Shown here piece by piece: positions 1 through 11,300 of a stretch of 64,000 bases of DNA; within the stretch, counting starts at the first letter, position 1; the number at the start of each line of letters is the position of its first letter. Where the stretch lies: positions 37,521,818-37,585,817 of the forward strand of contig ML662442.1 in NCBI GenBank assembly GCA_007570785.1. Reading direction: 5' to 3'. The position numbers and the translations under genes are program-made. Origin of the DNA: Antilocapra americana (lineage: Eukaryota; Chordata; Mammalia; Artiodactyla; Antilocapridae). The notes under the pieces were generated by a model, which was not told the DNA's origin, searched no databases, and worked only from the letters and a program-made list of their open reading frames with translations.

Positions 1-789
1 TTGCCTTTCTCACTGTGTTAACACTGATGCTGATGGTGGAAAGGCAATGGGAATAGAACTGCTAGAGCCTTCACACCAATCCAGGCAGGGGGGCCATCTG
101 TATCTTTGGGATGGTGTGCTTCACCACCACACACTCTGAGTAAGCAACAAGCTTCACTTGAGTGTCCCTAGTAAAGTAGCAAAAATGATTGATTATAGTA
201 AATCTCCACCTTTGAATACAGTCTTTTGAAATAGTCCATGTGATGATATGAGAAGTGTACCTAAAGAAAAATGGTTTTCTTGAGGAATATTGCAATAGTT
301 TGAGTTGTGAGCTGACCTAGCCCCTTTTCATGGATGACCATTTTTACTTGAAAGAAGGACTGTCAAACAAACTATAATTATGAAGCTTGAGTATTTGGCA
401 ACTTCTCACCTCCCCATTCCTTTTTTTGAAAATGAATAAAGGGAGCTTGCTTGTTATTACTTAGAAAACTGGCAGTATTTGTTGCCAATGATAACATTTG
501 AGCTTTCAAGCAAAGATTAGAATTTTGGGAAACTTGTATCTACACTATGAGCTTGGCAATTTCCCAGTGCTTAAAAGCTTTTCTAGAGGATTGGTTGGCT
601 ATAAAGGAATGTCAATATTTGGAAGCTCTACCTAACTCAGTGAGCCAGTACTTTCCAAATAAGCAATGCACAGTGTTACAAAATCAAGCATGGGTAAAAT
701 ATCCATCCTAAGTGTAAGACGGACCAATGGATTTTAATGTCACAGACTGAAAACTTCAATTATACAATTTCAGATTCCACAGTGTAACT
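1..789. other. Single-copy DNA, no gene recognised
   Basis: The composition is AT-rich with no long open frame, splice-flanked exon or repeat that I can name. Short ORFs here look like chance frames. Confidence 0.5.
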
Positions 790-802
790 AATCCTTTAAG
801 AA

Positions 803-1014
803 GTGAAAGTGTTAGCACCTCAATGACGTCCCAGATTGCTGTGACCCCAAGAACTGTAGCCCGCCAGGCTCCTCTGTCCATGGAATTCTCCAGGCAAGAA
901 TACTGGAGTGGGTAGCCATTCCCTTCTCCAGGGGATCTTTTGGACCCTCAGTTCAAAGCTGGGTCTCCTGCACTGTAGGCAGATTCTTTACCATCTGAGC
1001 CAACAGGGAAGCCC
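803..1014 (-). mobile_element. Bov-tA SINE
   Basis: Read on the minus strand, it begins with the tRNA-Glu-like head (GGGCTTCCCTGTTGGCTCAG) and continues into the BovA body with GATCCCCTGGAGAAGGGAATG and CCAGTATTCTTGCCTGGAGA. It is flanked by a 13-bp direct repeat, AATCCTTTAAGAA, at 790-802 and 1015-1027, which fixes the insertion limits. This family is moved in trans by BovB. Confidence 0.93.
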
Positions 1015-1027
1015 AATCCTTTAAGAA

Positions 1028-2608
1028 ACTATCACTTATTGAGTTTTGGTGTAGTAAGAAAGAATATCCACAATTATCTAAAAAGATGGTTAAAATATCC
1101 CTTTTTTATCCAAATTCATATCTGTATGAAGACTGATCTTCTTCATAAGCTTTAGCCAAAACAATTTATCAAAATAGATTGAATTCGGGAGAAAACACGG
1201 GAATCCAGCTGTCTTCCATTAAGCCAGATGTTAAAAAGATTCAAAAATGTAACACAACGCCAATCTTCATTTGTTGTTTGTTCTGGAAAAGTTACTTTTC
1301 ATAAACAATGCTATTTTTGCTAACATCTAATGGTTTTGTTATTAAGGTTTTTTGTTTTGGAAAAGTTTTTTTTTCATAAAAATATGCTGTTTATGTTATG
1401 AAGATGAGTTTATTGTTGCTATTTTAATGAATTAATACACATTTAAAAGTTATCGCTTTTGATTTCTAAATGCTGTACATACTGATAGACAGCTGCTGAT
1501 GTAAACAAAAGCTCTTAGGGTCTTCAGTAATTTTTAAGATTGTAATGGGGTTCTGGCAACAAAAGTCTGAGAACCACTGCATGAGCCTTTTAGGCCCTTC
1601 CCCATCTCGCTTGACCTATCTTTCCAACTTGATTTCCTGCCTTCTCCCTTCTCATCATCTCCCCCTCCTTCCACAACTATTCCCATTTCTCACAACGCCT
1701 GATGTCCCCCAGGCAGACAGTACCCCTTATTTCCATGGTTCTTTTGAATGCTCTCTCTGCTACCCTTATGTGTCAAGTTCCTACTCATTCTCTTAAAACC
1801 AAACTCAGAAAAAATGTCCTCATTATCCTAGAAGTTAGTAGCGGGCCCCTTCTCAGGGCCCCTGCAGCTTGACGCAGAGCCATGATCTTGAGAGATCATT
1901 TTGTATGAGGTTGTTTACACATCTGTCTTTCCCTTTATGCTTTAGGCTCCTCAGGGCGAGGAAGGCATTCCTCACCCTATACTCATAAACTCTAGAAGCT
2001 AGCATGGCTCCCAGCACACTGGTGATGCTCACTGAATTCAAGAAAAGGAAGAAAGGAGGGGTGGAATTTCATCTCATTCCCCTGCCCTGACCTAACAACT
2101 CTGGGGCAGGAGGAGGGGTAGTGGCAATTGGTACAGGGTGGGGCACCCCCTCGGAAGGAGGGGCACTCTAGACAAAACATCAGGCACACACTAACTGCTA
2201 ACTGCTCAGCACACACACAGACCTCCTTCCTTCCTCCAACCACTTCTAGAAACATCTTCTGATATACACCAGAGATCTATCACATGAATTTAAGCATGTA
2301 CTCCCTCCCCACAGGAAATCAGAGCCCTATCCAGCTACTGTAGCCAGAGGCATGTCACTATGTCATCACCATCATTCCCTGAATGCAAGATCTCTGGGAT
2401 GTTCCTGTCTTAGATATTCTGCTTCCCCGGAAACAGACAGTTAATTTTATCATCAGCCCAAACACTTCTCAATTACAAGGATTGGGGGATGCAGAGAAGG
2501 ACAGGGGAGATAAGAACACTTGATTTCAAATTATAATTCCCATTTTAAAAGACAAAAATAATCATGTTAGGGGAATGCCAGAATGACTTGCCTTTCAGCA
2601 GTTATTAA
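1028..2608. other. Single-copy DNA, no gene recognised
   Basis: It is AT-rich up to about 1550, then pyrimidine-rich around 1600-1700 and GC-richer at 2040-2260. Open frames of 60-90 codons occur on both strands but lack codon-like bias or recognisable domains. Confidence 0.45.
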
Positions 2609-2629
2609 TTTTAAAAATGTAGATTGAGG

Positions 2630-2707
2630 GGAACACATGTATACCCATGGTGGATTCATGTCAATGTATGGCAAAATCAACACAATAATGTAAAGAAAAT
2701 AAATATA
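2630..2707 (+). mobile_element. Extremely 5'-truncated L1 (3' tail only)
   Basis: About 78 bp matching the terminal tail of ruminant L1 (TATACCCATGGTGGATTCAT, then AACACAATAATGTAAAG) and ending in an A-rich AAATAAATA tract. An unusually long 21-bp direct repeat beginning TTTTAAAAATGTAG flanks it at 2609-2629 and 2708-2728. That duplication shows this is a real insertion rather than chance similarity. Confidence 0.85.
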
Positions 2708-2728
2708 TTTTAAAAATGTAGATTGAGG

Positions 2729-3674
2729 CATTTCCTTTTTTCTGCAACCAATCTTGAGGCAACAGTATCTTTGATCCTCTTCCTGTCATCCATGCCATGT
2801 CTCACTTGCCTTTGACCAGCATCTTGGCTGCTGCCTAGTTTAGCAGCAGCTATTTCCCAGTCCTTTTCTCTCTTTATAAACTAACATTTAGTTTTGTAAT
2901 TTTCTTTGTGACCCAAGTATTCGCCAACTACCGAGGATCAATTCAGTTGATCCAATTTTATTTACCAGTTGGATGGCAATTACACGGTAGTCCATTCAGA
3001 TGAATATATTGAGGAAATAAACTCAAAAAATACTTTGTGTATAGTAGAGTTAAATGATAGCTTGCTGTTCTTTATTAGTAAATGGCCCTCCAGCTTCTGG
3101 ATATGAAAAGGAGAATCAAGAGCTGATTGAAAAAAGCTGCTCGTGTGCACATAGAGACCCCTGACCTACCTGGGAGCACTTGGCCACACGTGCAGCCTCC
3201 AAAACAATCCATCACCTCTTCCAAAGGGAGGGAATTAAGTCTCAATAAGGAAGTAAAACAGATCATTCTTCTTTCAGTGAAGGATTATTCAGCTATAACA
3301 ATAATTAGTTAGCTCTATTGTTTGTCAAGCAGGAGAGATTCCACCAAGCCTACTTATCTCAACATAACAAATCAAAAATGCCACGAGGACAAACCAGTGG
3401 AAGGGAACGTATCTTTAAACTCATTTTAAAACAGCAAAACATGATTTCAAGAACAACATGTTTGGAACATGAGGAGAGCTTCGCCTTCTTTGTCCACTCT
3501 AGAAATTTCATTCTGAGCAGCCAGCCCCAAAGGCACGTGTAAGGACAATTGTGACACACATTTTTTGAAAGAGAAAACACTCCAACTCGGCATCAGGTAA
3601 ACTCTAGAAAGGAGAAAACTGAGTTGGGGAAGAAGCTTTTACTGTGACACATGGTAAGGTACAGAATGATTTTG
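2729..3674. other. Single-copy DNA, no gene recognised
   Basis: Nothing recognisable as exon or repeat. Overlapping ORFs on both strands around 3075-3580 have no domain I recognise. Confidence 0.4.
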
Positions 3675-3675
3675 G

Positions 3676-4064
3676 ACTTCCCTCGTGACACAGTGAATAG
3701 AAATCTGTCTGCCAGTGCAGGGAACACAGGTTCAATATCTGGTCCAGGAAGATTCCACATGATGCAAAGCAACTAAGCCGGTGTGCCACAACTGCTGAGC
3801 CCCAACTCTAGAGCCCATGAGTTACAGCTCTTGAAGCCTGAACACCCTAAAACTACACATCGCAGCTACCAAGCTGGAGTGCTGCAACTACTGAAGCCCA
3901 TATGCCTAGAGCCTGTGCTCTGCCGCAAGAGAAGCCATTGCAATGAGAAGCCTGGACAAGGCACTGAAGAGCAGCCCCTCACTCGCTGCAACAACTAGAA
4001 AAAGCCCTTGCAAAGCAATGAAGACCCATTGACAATAATAATAATAATAATAAAACAGACAAAC
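3676..4064 (+). mobile_element. CHR-2-like tRNA-Glu-derived SINE
   Basis: It starts with a degenerate tRNA head (GGACTTCCCTCGTGACACAG) and the AGAAATCTGTCTGCCAGTGC box. The characteristic CHR body follows (AGCAACTAAGCCGGTGTGCC, AGAGAAGCCATTGCAATGAG, GAAGACCCATTGACAA). It ends in an (AAT)n tail near 4034-4053 and AAACAGACAAAC. Divergence suggests an old insertion. Confidence 0.88.
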
Positions 4065-4450
4065 AAAAAGGATGTTTTTCAAACTCTCCACCTCCTGAAC
4101 TTTAGTTGGCATCTTATTTTCAATTAATTTATTCACATGTAAGAAAGAACAAAGTCTATTTGAATTCAGAGAGGAGTTACTTTTCTATGGAGAAATGAAC
4201 TTCATGTGAATTCAATTTGTATTCACATAATCTAAAGTTAAACTCTTCTGAGGACAGATGTTCTTGATTCTGGGAGACTAGGGTGAGATCCCACAGCATA
4301 GCAGCTATTGCTATAGATATTGTAATAGCTATTGCTTGTAGATATCTGACCAGGCCACCCAAGATGGCTGTTCTCTTGCTCTGTGTACATCTCCTGCTTG
4401 ACCAGCACCTACTTCACCTACATTCTATTCACATGACTGATCTTCCCTAC
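4065..4450. other. Single-copy DNA
   Basis: No gene seen. A short quasi-repetitive tract (AGCTATTGCTATAGATATTG and related words, 4301-4345) lies here. Confidence 0.4.
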
Positions 4451-4454
4451 ACAC

Positions 4455-4527
4455 TGGGTTGGCCAAAAAGTTTGTTCAGATATGTCATGGAAAAACCTGG
4501 GGAACTTTTTGACCGACTCAAATCTTA
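4455..4527 (+). mobile_element. Short mariner-derived MITE
   Basis: The left end reads GGGTTGGCCAAAAAGTTTGT and the right end is its imperfect reverse complement (GAACTTTTTGACCGACTCA), with a short central ATGGAAAAACC segment. This matches the small non-autonomous mariner elements common in ruminants, whose ends start GGTTGGCCAAAAAGTTCGT. No transposase is present; the element is about 70 bp. Confidence 0.8.
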
Positions 4528-4553
4528 ACCCTGACCCCATCTCAGCTGGTGAC

Positions 4554-4577
4554 TGTTCTAATTGAAAAATTAGAACA
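4554..4577. repeat. Perfect 10-bp inverted repeat
   Basis: TGTTCTAATT and AATTAGAACA are separated by GAAA, so 10-bp arms surround a 4-nt loop. It lies just right of the mariner MITE. The role is unknown and it may be chance. Confidence 0.6.
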
Positions 4578-5175
4578 TCTCCACCTGATAGCTTCTCAAA
4601 GGGGTGGTGAGGGGCCTGCCTCTCTGTTAGTTTCCTTGGTAACTAACATGAGCCCACCTGACATCAATTCCCCCTGTAATATGTAACCTCCTCCCTCCAG
4701 CTGAAGGCAGAGTCTGCCGCCATGTTCTGCCTTGTCTGCGATCTGCGGCACACAGTGGAGTGTTCCAGGACCTTGCTTCAGACGTGTAAGTTCCCCCATC
4801 CATGAAACCACTGATGTCTCCGTCACTGACTTCAGGCTCTTTGTTCTATCTCAAAGCTGCGGTGTGCCGCCCAGGGGACAGAGAAAACTTCCGTGAGCGC
4901 TGAGATGCTGGGAAATAAGGATGGGGAATGGAAAGCTGCGGGGGTGTCCACTAATGTTTGGGGCCTAAAAGTTCCAGGGGAACCCTGGAGTGGCCATCCG
5001 CTAGTATGTGGGGCCCTGGTGTGGCTGTCCTTGATGAGTAGGGGTGCCAAGAGAGTACAGAGAGCTCATAGACACCCCTAAGGCTGTAATGGCGATATTG
5101 GCTGCCCTTATGTTACTGAATTAAGTCGTAGGGACTCTGCTCAGGCCCTAACCTGGCCGAGGCTCTCTGCCTTGG
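4578..5175. other. GC-richer segment, possibly LTR-derived
   Basis: The segment reads like LTR or retroviral leader sequence on composition (CTCCCTCCAGCTGAAGGCAG, GCGATCTGCGGCACACAGTG). I cannot identify ends, a primer-binding site or a family. It lies beside the U5 side of the minus-strand ERV LTR and could be part of the same provirus or an independent LTR. Confidence 0.25.
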
Positions 5176-5179
5176 CAAG

Positions 5180-5955
5180 GAGGATTTCTTTTTTCCCATT
5201 CAAGTTTCAGCAGGCAAATAACAAAACTGACGGTGAGATGGACACAGCACAGGCTTTATTCAGTGGCCAAAGAATAGAGAAGCGGGAACTAAGTTCACCT
5301 GGAGAAAGGGATTTAATTTTAAAGACTAAAGACAGAGGAGGAGTGAGGTCAATGACGGTCGTGTATGTGTGCTCAGCTGCTAAGTCCTGTTTAACTCTTT
5401 GCGACCCCACGGACGGTGGCCCGACAGGCTCCTGCCATGGGATTTCCCAGGTAAGAGTACTGGCGTGGGTAGCCACTTCCTTCTCCAGGGGATCTTCCCC
5501 ATCCAGAGATCAAACCTGCATCTCCTGCTTGGCAGGCGAATTCTTTACTGCTATACCACCTAGGAAGCTACCTGCCAAGCAGATGGGGAGGCATACACAT
5601 TAGTCTCTCAGGGAAGGGGCAAGGCTTTCTCTGAGGCAGTGGGGTTCCACCCCCTTTTCATCCTATTTTGGTCTTTAATGTCCAATCATGGCCTTCGGTA
5701 GATGTGTCATTTAACACATGAATGTAGTAAAATCAAGGTATAATGAGACTTGGAGTCTGTTAGAAGTTAGATTTGTCGCCATGTTGGTCCCAGCTGGTTC
5801 TGTCAGGGTTGTTTTCTTTGTAACTTCCTTGACTCTGGACCCTTTAAGATTTATGTTAACTCCTGCTAAAGGTGGGGTGAGTGGTTGGCAGGTTTTGAGC
5901 AAAGGCCTGGAGCAGCTCTGGCAACAAAGTCTCCCTGTTGCACCTCCTCATTCTT
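5180..5955 (-). mobile_element. ERV1-type LTR, split by a Bov-tA
   Basis: On the minus strand this lies directly downstream of an env-like reading frame. Its U3-like start is near TGAGGAGGTGCAACAGGG, and it carries an AATAAAGCCTGTGCTGTG polyadenylation signal at about 5236-5253. A Bov-tA (5363-5572) sits inside it. The exact ends are not resolved, and I see no second LTR on the other side of an internal region. The provirus is fragmentary. Confidence 0.6.
5363..5572 (-). mobile_element. Bov-tA SINE inside the LTR
   Basis: The minus-strand tRNA-like head is degenerate and the BovA body is clear (GATCCCCTGGAGAAGGAAGT, then GGCTACCCACGCCAGTACTC). Divergence is moderate. Confidence 0.88.
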
Positions 5956-5984
5956 GAGGGGCTCTAAGGGTAAAGGTCTGACTT

Positions 5985-6338
5985 CTGCTTTCTGTTGAAC
6001 ATGAATGTGGTTTTTTCCTGGATAGAGGAGCAGAACTGTTTCCTGACTGGCCTAAAATAAGTCTAATTGTCACCCTGCTGCAATCCCAGTTGCTGGTGCC
6101 CTTGTGTTAACATGATCTGAAGTCTGATGGCTTCAAGCTATTTGCTAATGAAGTTGACAAACCTGTTAAAAAGGCAAGGCCCCCAAATAAGCAGGATAAT
6201 AGCAGTTAGTGCGACTAGAAATGGAAGAAGCCAAGTTAAGATGGAGAGGCTCTGTTTGACTGTATTGCAGATGGGCCTTGTGTGTTGTATCTATGTAACC
6301 ATTGAGCTTGCTTGTACATCTTACTTGAGTATCACATA
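5985..6338 (-). pseudogene. ERV1 env remnant (C-terminal TM subunit)
   Basis: One minus-strand frame, broken by stops, encodes a hydrophobic membrane-spanning segment. A short cytoplasmic tail of gammaretrovirus-like type follows (WGPCLFN, then Q-rich LQQG-type residues). This is the carboxy end of a retroviral transmembrane envelope subunit. It is followed at the expected place by the LTR. Its 5' side is cut off at about 6340, where the tail of an L1 begins. Only this fragment remains, so it is not functional. Confidence 0.6.
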
Positions 6339-6637
6339 TGCATAGTTACTTTACGACATTGTGTTGGTTTCTGCTGTACACCAAAGTGAATCAGCCACAT
6401 ATTTACGCATATCCTCTTCCTTGGATTTCCTTCCCATTTAGGTCACAACAGAGCATTGAGTAGAATTCCCTGGGCTATGCAGTCAGTTATCATTAGTTAT
6501 CTACTTTATAGCAGTGTATATAGGCCGATCCCAGTCTCTCAACCTATCTGCCTTTCCTTCCTTAGTCTCCACATATTTGTTCTTTACACCTGTGTGCTTA
6601 TTACTGCTTTGCAAATAAGTTCATCTATGCCATTTTT

Positions 6638-6838
6638 CTAGATTCCACATATATGCATTAATATACAATATCTGTTTTTCTCTTTCTGATTTATTTCACT
6701 CTGTATAACAGTTTCTAGGTCCCTCCACATCTCTGCAAATGACATAATTTTGTTCCTTTTGTGACTTAACAATATTCCCTTGTATCCTTTGTAGTTATGT
6801 ACCACATCTTCTTTTTCCATTCCTCTGTTGATGGACAT
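6638..6838 (-). pseudogene. L1 ORF2 C-terminal end
   Basis: The frame ends ...HICGI and a stop, and contains LSHKRNKIMSFAEMW, the usual ending of ruminant L1 ORF2. It marks the ORF2/3' UTR boundary of the old L1. Upstream frames are broken. Confidence 0.75.
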
Positions 6839-7149
6839 TTAGGTTGCTTCTGAGCCCTGGCTATTGTAAATAGTGCTTCAATGAACATTGGAGTGCATGT
6901 ATCTTTTTGAATTATGGTTTTCTCTGGATATATGCTCAGGAGTGGGAATCCTGTGTCACATGGTAATTCTACTTTTAGTTTTCTAAGGAACCTCTATACT
7001 CTTTACCATTTTCCATTGTAGCTGCACAGTTTATATACCAATAGTGTATGAGAGTTCCCTTTTCTCCACACCCTCTCCAGCATTTGTTTGTAGAATTTTT
7101 GATGATGGCCATCCTGACCAGTGTGAAGTGATATGTCATTGTAGTTTTG

Positions 7150-7513
7150 TTTTAATAATTTTATTTATTTATTGGTTGTACTGGGTCTTCATTACTGCTC
7201 AGGCTTTTCATTAGTCATGAGAGTGGGGGCTATTCATTGCAGTGTGTGGACTTCGCATTGCAATGGCTTCTCTTGTTGCACAGGCTCTAGGCACACAGGC
7301 TTCAGTAGTGGCAGAAATGTGGGCTTGGTAATTGCAGTGTGCAGCTCTAGGGTGTGCAGGCTTCAGTAGTTGCAGCTCACGGGCTCTAGAAATGGACAAA
7401 GAAGTTGTGCATCAGCTTAGTTGCTCCAGAGCATCTTCCCCAAACAGGGACTGAACCCAACTCTCCTGCATTGGCTGGTGGATTCTTTATCACTGAGCCA
7501 CCAGAGAAACTCC
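7150..7513 (-). mobile_element. CHR SINE inserted in L1
   Basis: A minus-strand CHR element with its A-rich tail at the left (TTTTATTTATTTATTGG as read on plus). It is flanked by a 14-bp TSD, TCATTGTAGTTTTG, at 7136-7149 and 7514-7527, so the L1 is older than this copy. Confidence 0.93.
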
Positions 7514-7794
7514 TCATTGTAGTTTTGACTTGCATTTCTCTAATAATTAGTGATATTGAACATCTTATGTGTTTGTTTGCCATCTGTATGTCTTCTTTCA
7601 AGAAATTTCTATTGAGGTCTTCTGCCCATCTTTTGATTGGGTTGTTTGGTTTTTAGATATTGAGTTTCCTGAGCTGTTTGTATATTTGGAGATTAATCCC
7701 TTGTCAGTTGCTTCATTTGCAAATAGTTTCTCCCATTAGGAGGGTTGCCTTTTCATCTTGTTTATGGTTTCCTTTTGTGCAAAAGCTTATTTAT

Positions 7795-8475
7795 TCATTT
7801 TGATTGCACTGGGTCTTCACTGCTGTGCATGGGGTTTCTCTAGTTATGTTAGTCACTCAGTCATATCCGACTCTTTGTGACCCCATGGACTGTAGCCCAC
7901 GAGGCTCCTCTGTCCATGGAATTTTTCAGGCAAGAATACTGGAGTGGGTTGTCATTCCCTTCTCCAGGGGATCTTCCAACCTGGAGATTGAACCCAGCTC
8001 TCCTGCATTGCAGGCGTATTCTTTACCGACTGAGCCACCAAGGATGCCCAGAAATTCCAATACAAAGAATTTTTGGCCCTACAACAAAAGTTTGACAAAT
8101 GAATGTACACTTCTACTTTATGTTAAAATGAAATCTATGTAAGACACCATATTTACATATGTATATATATATCGTTTGAGTCCCACTTAATTGGCTTTTT
8201 TACCTAATTGAACAACGGTTCATCCAAACAGTGAGCAGGGTCTGCTGTTTGCTGTAGTGCACAGGCCTCTCATTGCCATGGCTTCTCTTCCTGTGGAGCA
8301 CAGGCTCTAGGGCATGCAAGCTTCAGTAGCTGCATGCCGCACACAGGGCTCAGTAGTTGTGTTGCATGGGCATTATTTGCTCTGTAGCATGTAGAACCTT
8401 CCCAGACCAGAGGTTGAATCCATGTCCCCTGCATTGGCAGGCAGATTCTTATCCTCTGTACCACCAAGTACACCT
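7795..8475 (-). mobile_element. CHR SINE split by a Bov-tA and unexplained filler
   Basis: CHR sequence is visible at 7795-7846 (CACTGGGTCTTCACTGCTGT) and resumes at about 8225-8475 (CATTGCCATGGCTTCTCTTC, ending in the tRNA-like head). CAAAAGCTT occurs on both sides (near 7781 and 8480), consistent with a TSD. Between the two parts lie a Bov-tA and about 170 bp of AT-rich sequence I cannot assign. Confidence 0.75.
7847..8048 (-). mobile_element. Bov-tA SINE nested in CHR nested in L1
   Basis: A full minus-strand Bov-tA with the BovA body (CACTCCAGTATTCTTGCC) and the tRNA-like head near 8045. This is three-level nesting. Confidence 0.92.
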
Positions 8476-9381
8476 GCTAAACAAAAGCTTTTAAGTTTCA
8501 TTAGGCCCCACTTGTTTATTTTTGTTTTTATTTTCATTACCCTAGGAAGTGGGTCAAAAAAAGATCTTTCTATGTCAGTGTTCTGCCTATGTTTTCCTCT
8601 AAGAGCTTTATGGTGTCTGGCCTTACATTTAGTCTTTAGTCTATTTTGAGTTTATTTTTGAGTTTATTCTTAGGTATGGTGTTAAGGGGTTTTCTAATTT
8701 CATTAACATGTAGCTGTCTAGTTTTCCCAGCACCATTATTGAAGAGACTGTCTTTTCTTCAATGTATAGTCTTGCCTTCTTTGTCAAAGATTAGGTGACC
8801 ATAGATGTGTAGGTTTATCTCTTGACTTTCCATCCTGTTTCTTCGATCTATATTTTTTGTGCCAGCACAATTCTGTCTTGATTATTGTACTTTGTAGTAT
8901 AGTCTGAAGTCAGGGAGATTGATTCCTCCTGCTCCATTTTTCTTTCTCAAGATTGCTTTGGTAATTCAGTATTGCTTTGGAAATTCAAGGTCTTCTGTGT
9001 TTTTGTAAAATTGTCAAAACATTTTTGTTCTAATCTGTGAAAAATGCCATTGGTAATTTAATAGGGATTGCATTGATTATGTAGATTGCTTCTAGTCATT
9101 TTCACAATATTGATTCTTCCTACCCAGGAACATGGTATATCTCTCCATCTGTTTATGTCATCTTTGATTTCTTTCATTAGTGTCTTATAATTTTCTGTGT
9201 ATGGTTATTTTTCCTCCTTAGGTAAGTTTATTCCTAGATATTTAATTCTTTTTGTTGCAGTGATGAATGGGATTGATTCCTTAATTTATTTTTCTGATTT
9301 TTCATTGTTAGTATATAGAAATGCAAGTGATTTCTGTGTATTGATTTTGTATCCTGCAACTTTGCTAAATTCACTGATTCT

Positions 9382-10213
9382 GTTCAGTTCAGTCGCTCAG
9401 TTGTGTCTGACTCTGCGACCCCATGAACCACAACACTCCAGGCCTCCCTGTCCATCACCAACTCCCTGAGTCCACCCAAACCCGTGTCCATTGAGTTGGT
9501 GATGCTATCCAACCATCTCATCCTCTTCTCCTCCTGCCTTCAATCTTTCTCAACATCAGGGTCTTTTCAAATGAGTCAGCTCTTCGCATCAGGTGGCCAA
9601 AATATTGGAGTTTCAGCTTCAACATCCGTCCTACCAATGAACACCCAGGACTGATCTCCTTTAGGATGGACAGGTTGGATCTCCTTGCAGTCCAAGGGAC
9701 TCTCAAGAGTCTTCTCCAACACCACAGTTCAAAAGCATCAATTCTTCAGCACTCAGCTTTCTTTATAGTCCAACTCTCACATCCATACATGCCCATTGGA
9801 AAAACCATAGCCTTGACTAGATGAACCTTTTGTTGGCAAAGTAATGTCTCTGCTTTTTAATATGCTGTCTAGGTTGGTCATAACTTTCCTTCCAAGGAGT
9901 AAGCGTCTTTTAATTTCATGGCTGCAATCACCATCTGCAGTGATTTTGGAGCCCAGAAAAATAAAGTCAGCCACTGTTTCCCATCTATTTGCCATGAAGT
10001 GATGGGACCAGATGCCATGATCTTAGTTTTCTGAATGTTGAGTTTTAAGCCAACTTTTTCACTCTCCTCTTTCACTTTCATCAAGAGGTTCTTTAGTTCT
10101 TCTTCGCTTTCTGCCATAAGGGTGGTATCATCTGCATATCTGAGGTTATTGATATTTCTCCCGGCAGTATTGATTACAGCTTGTGTTTCCTCCAGCCCAG
10201 CGTTTCTCATGAT
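9382..10213 (-). mobile_element. 5'-truncated BovB LINE in L1
   Basis: The minus-strand BovB 3' end starts at GTTCAGTTCAGTCGCTCAG. Its ORF remnants include the RT active-site motif YADD ([14 protein letters not shown]) in the frame at 9878-10210 and a downstream segment with [20 protein letters not shown]. BovB is an RTE-clade LINE acquired horizontally by ruminants. Confidence 0.92.
9878..10210 (-). pseudogene. BovB ORF2 fragment with YADD motif
   Basis: A 110-codon open frame carries the RT palm motif YADD followed by [20 protein letters not shown], typical of BovB. The 5' part is missing because the copy is truncated. Confidence 0.85.
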
Positions 10214-10652
10214 TAGTTGTAGTAATTTTCTGATAGTTTCTTTAGGATTTTCTGTGTACAGTGTTATGTCATCTGCAAACAGTGACAGCTTTGCTTCTTC
10301 TTTTCCAATCTGGATTCCTTTTATTTGTTTTTCTTCTCTGATTGCTGTAACTAGGACTTCCAGAACTATGTTGAATAATAGTAGTGAAAGTGGACACCAT
10401 TGTCTTGTTCCTGATCTTAGGGGGAATGTTTTCAGCTTTTCACCACTGAGAAAATGTTTGCTGTAGGCTTATCATATATGGCCTTTGGTATATTGAGGTA
10501 GATTTCTTCTGTGCCCATTTTTTTTTAAAGAGTTTTAGTCATAAATGAGTGCTGAATTTTGTCAAAGGCTTTTTCTGCATCTACTGAGATGATCGTATAG
10601 TTTTTGTCTTTCAATTTGTTAACATGGTGTATCACACTGATTTGCATATTTT

Positions 10653-10864
10653 AAAAATTATTTATTTTAATTGGAGGCTGATTACAATGTTGTAGTGGTT
10701 TTTGCCGTACATTGACATGAATCAACCATGGGTGTACATGTGACTCCATCCAACACCTCCTCCTATTCCATCCCCATTCCATCCCTCAGGGCTATCCCAG
10801 TGCACCGGCCCTGAGTGCTCTATCTCATACATCAAACCTGGACTGGTGATCTATTTCACATATT
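10653..10864 (-). mobile_element. Short 5'-truncated L1 nested in L1
   Basis: An L1 3' UTR piece (AATTGGAGGCTGATTACAAT, TTTGCCGTACATTGACATGA) in minus orientation. A 13-bp TSD, ATTTGCATATTTT, flanks it at 10640-10652 and 10865-10877. The duplicated word is part of the host L1, which proves nesting. Confidence 0.92.
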
Positions 10865-11300
10865 ATTTGCATATTTTGAAGAATCCTTGCATTCCTGGAA
10901 TAAACCCAGCTTGATCATGGTGTATGAGCTTTTTGATGTGTTGCTGAATTCTGTTTGCTAAAATTTTGTTGAGAATTTTTGCATCTATGTTCATCAGTGA
11001 TATTGGCCTGTAGTTTTCTTTTTTTGTGTTTTTGTCTGGTTTTGGTATCAGAGTGTTGGTGGCCTTGTAGAATAAGTTTGGAAGTGTTCCTTCCTCTGTA
11101 ATTTTTTGAAAGATCTTTAAAAGGATAGGCATTAGCTCTTCTCTAAATGTTTGATAGAATTTTCCTGTGAAGTCATCTTGTCCAGGGCTTTTGTTTTTGG
11201 GGAGATTATTTTCATCACAGCTTCAATTTCAGTGCTTTTAACTGGGTTGTTCATAATTTCTATTTCTTCCTGGTTCAGTCTTGGAAGATTGAACTTTTCT

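Noticed and set aside
5172..5603. 143-codon plus-strand frame
   Set aside because: It is a read-through of ERV LTR sequence and an antisense Bov-tA.
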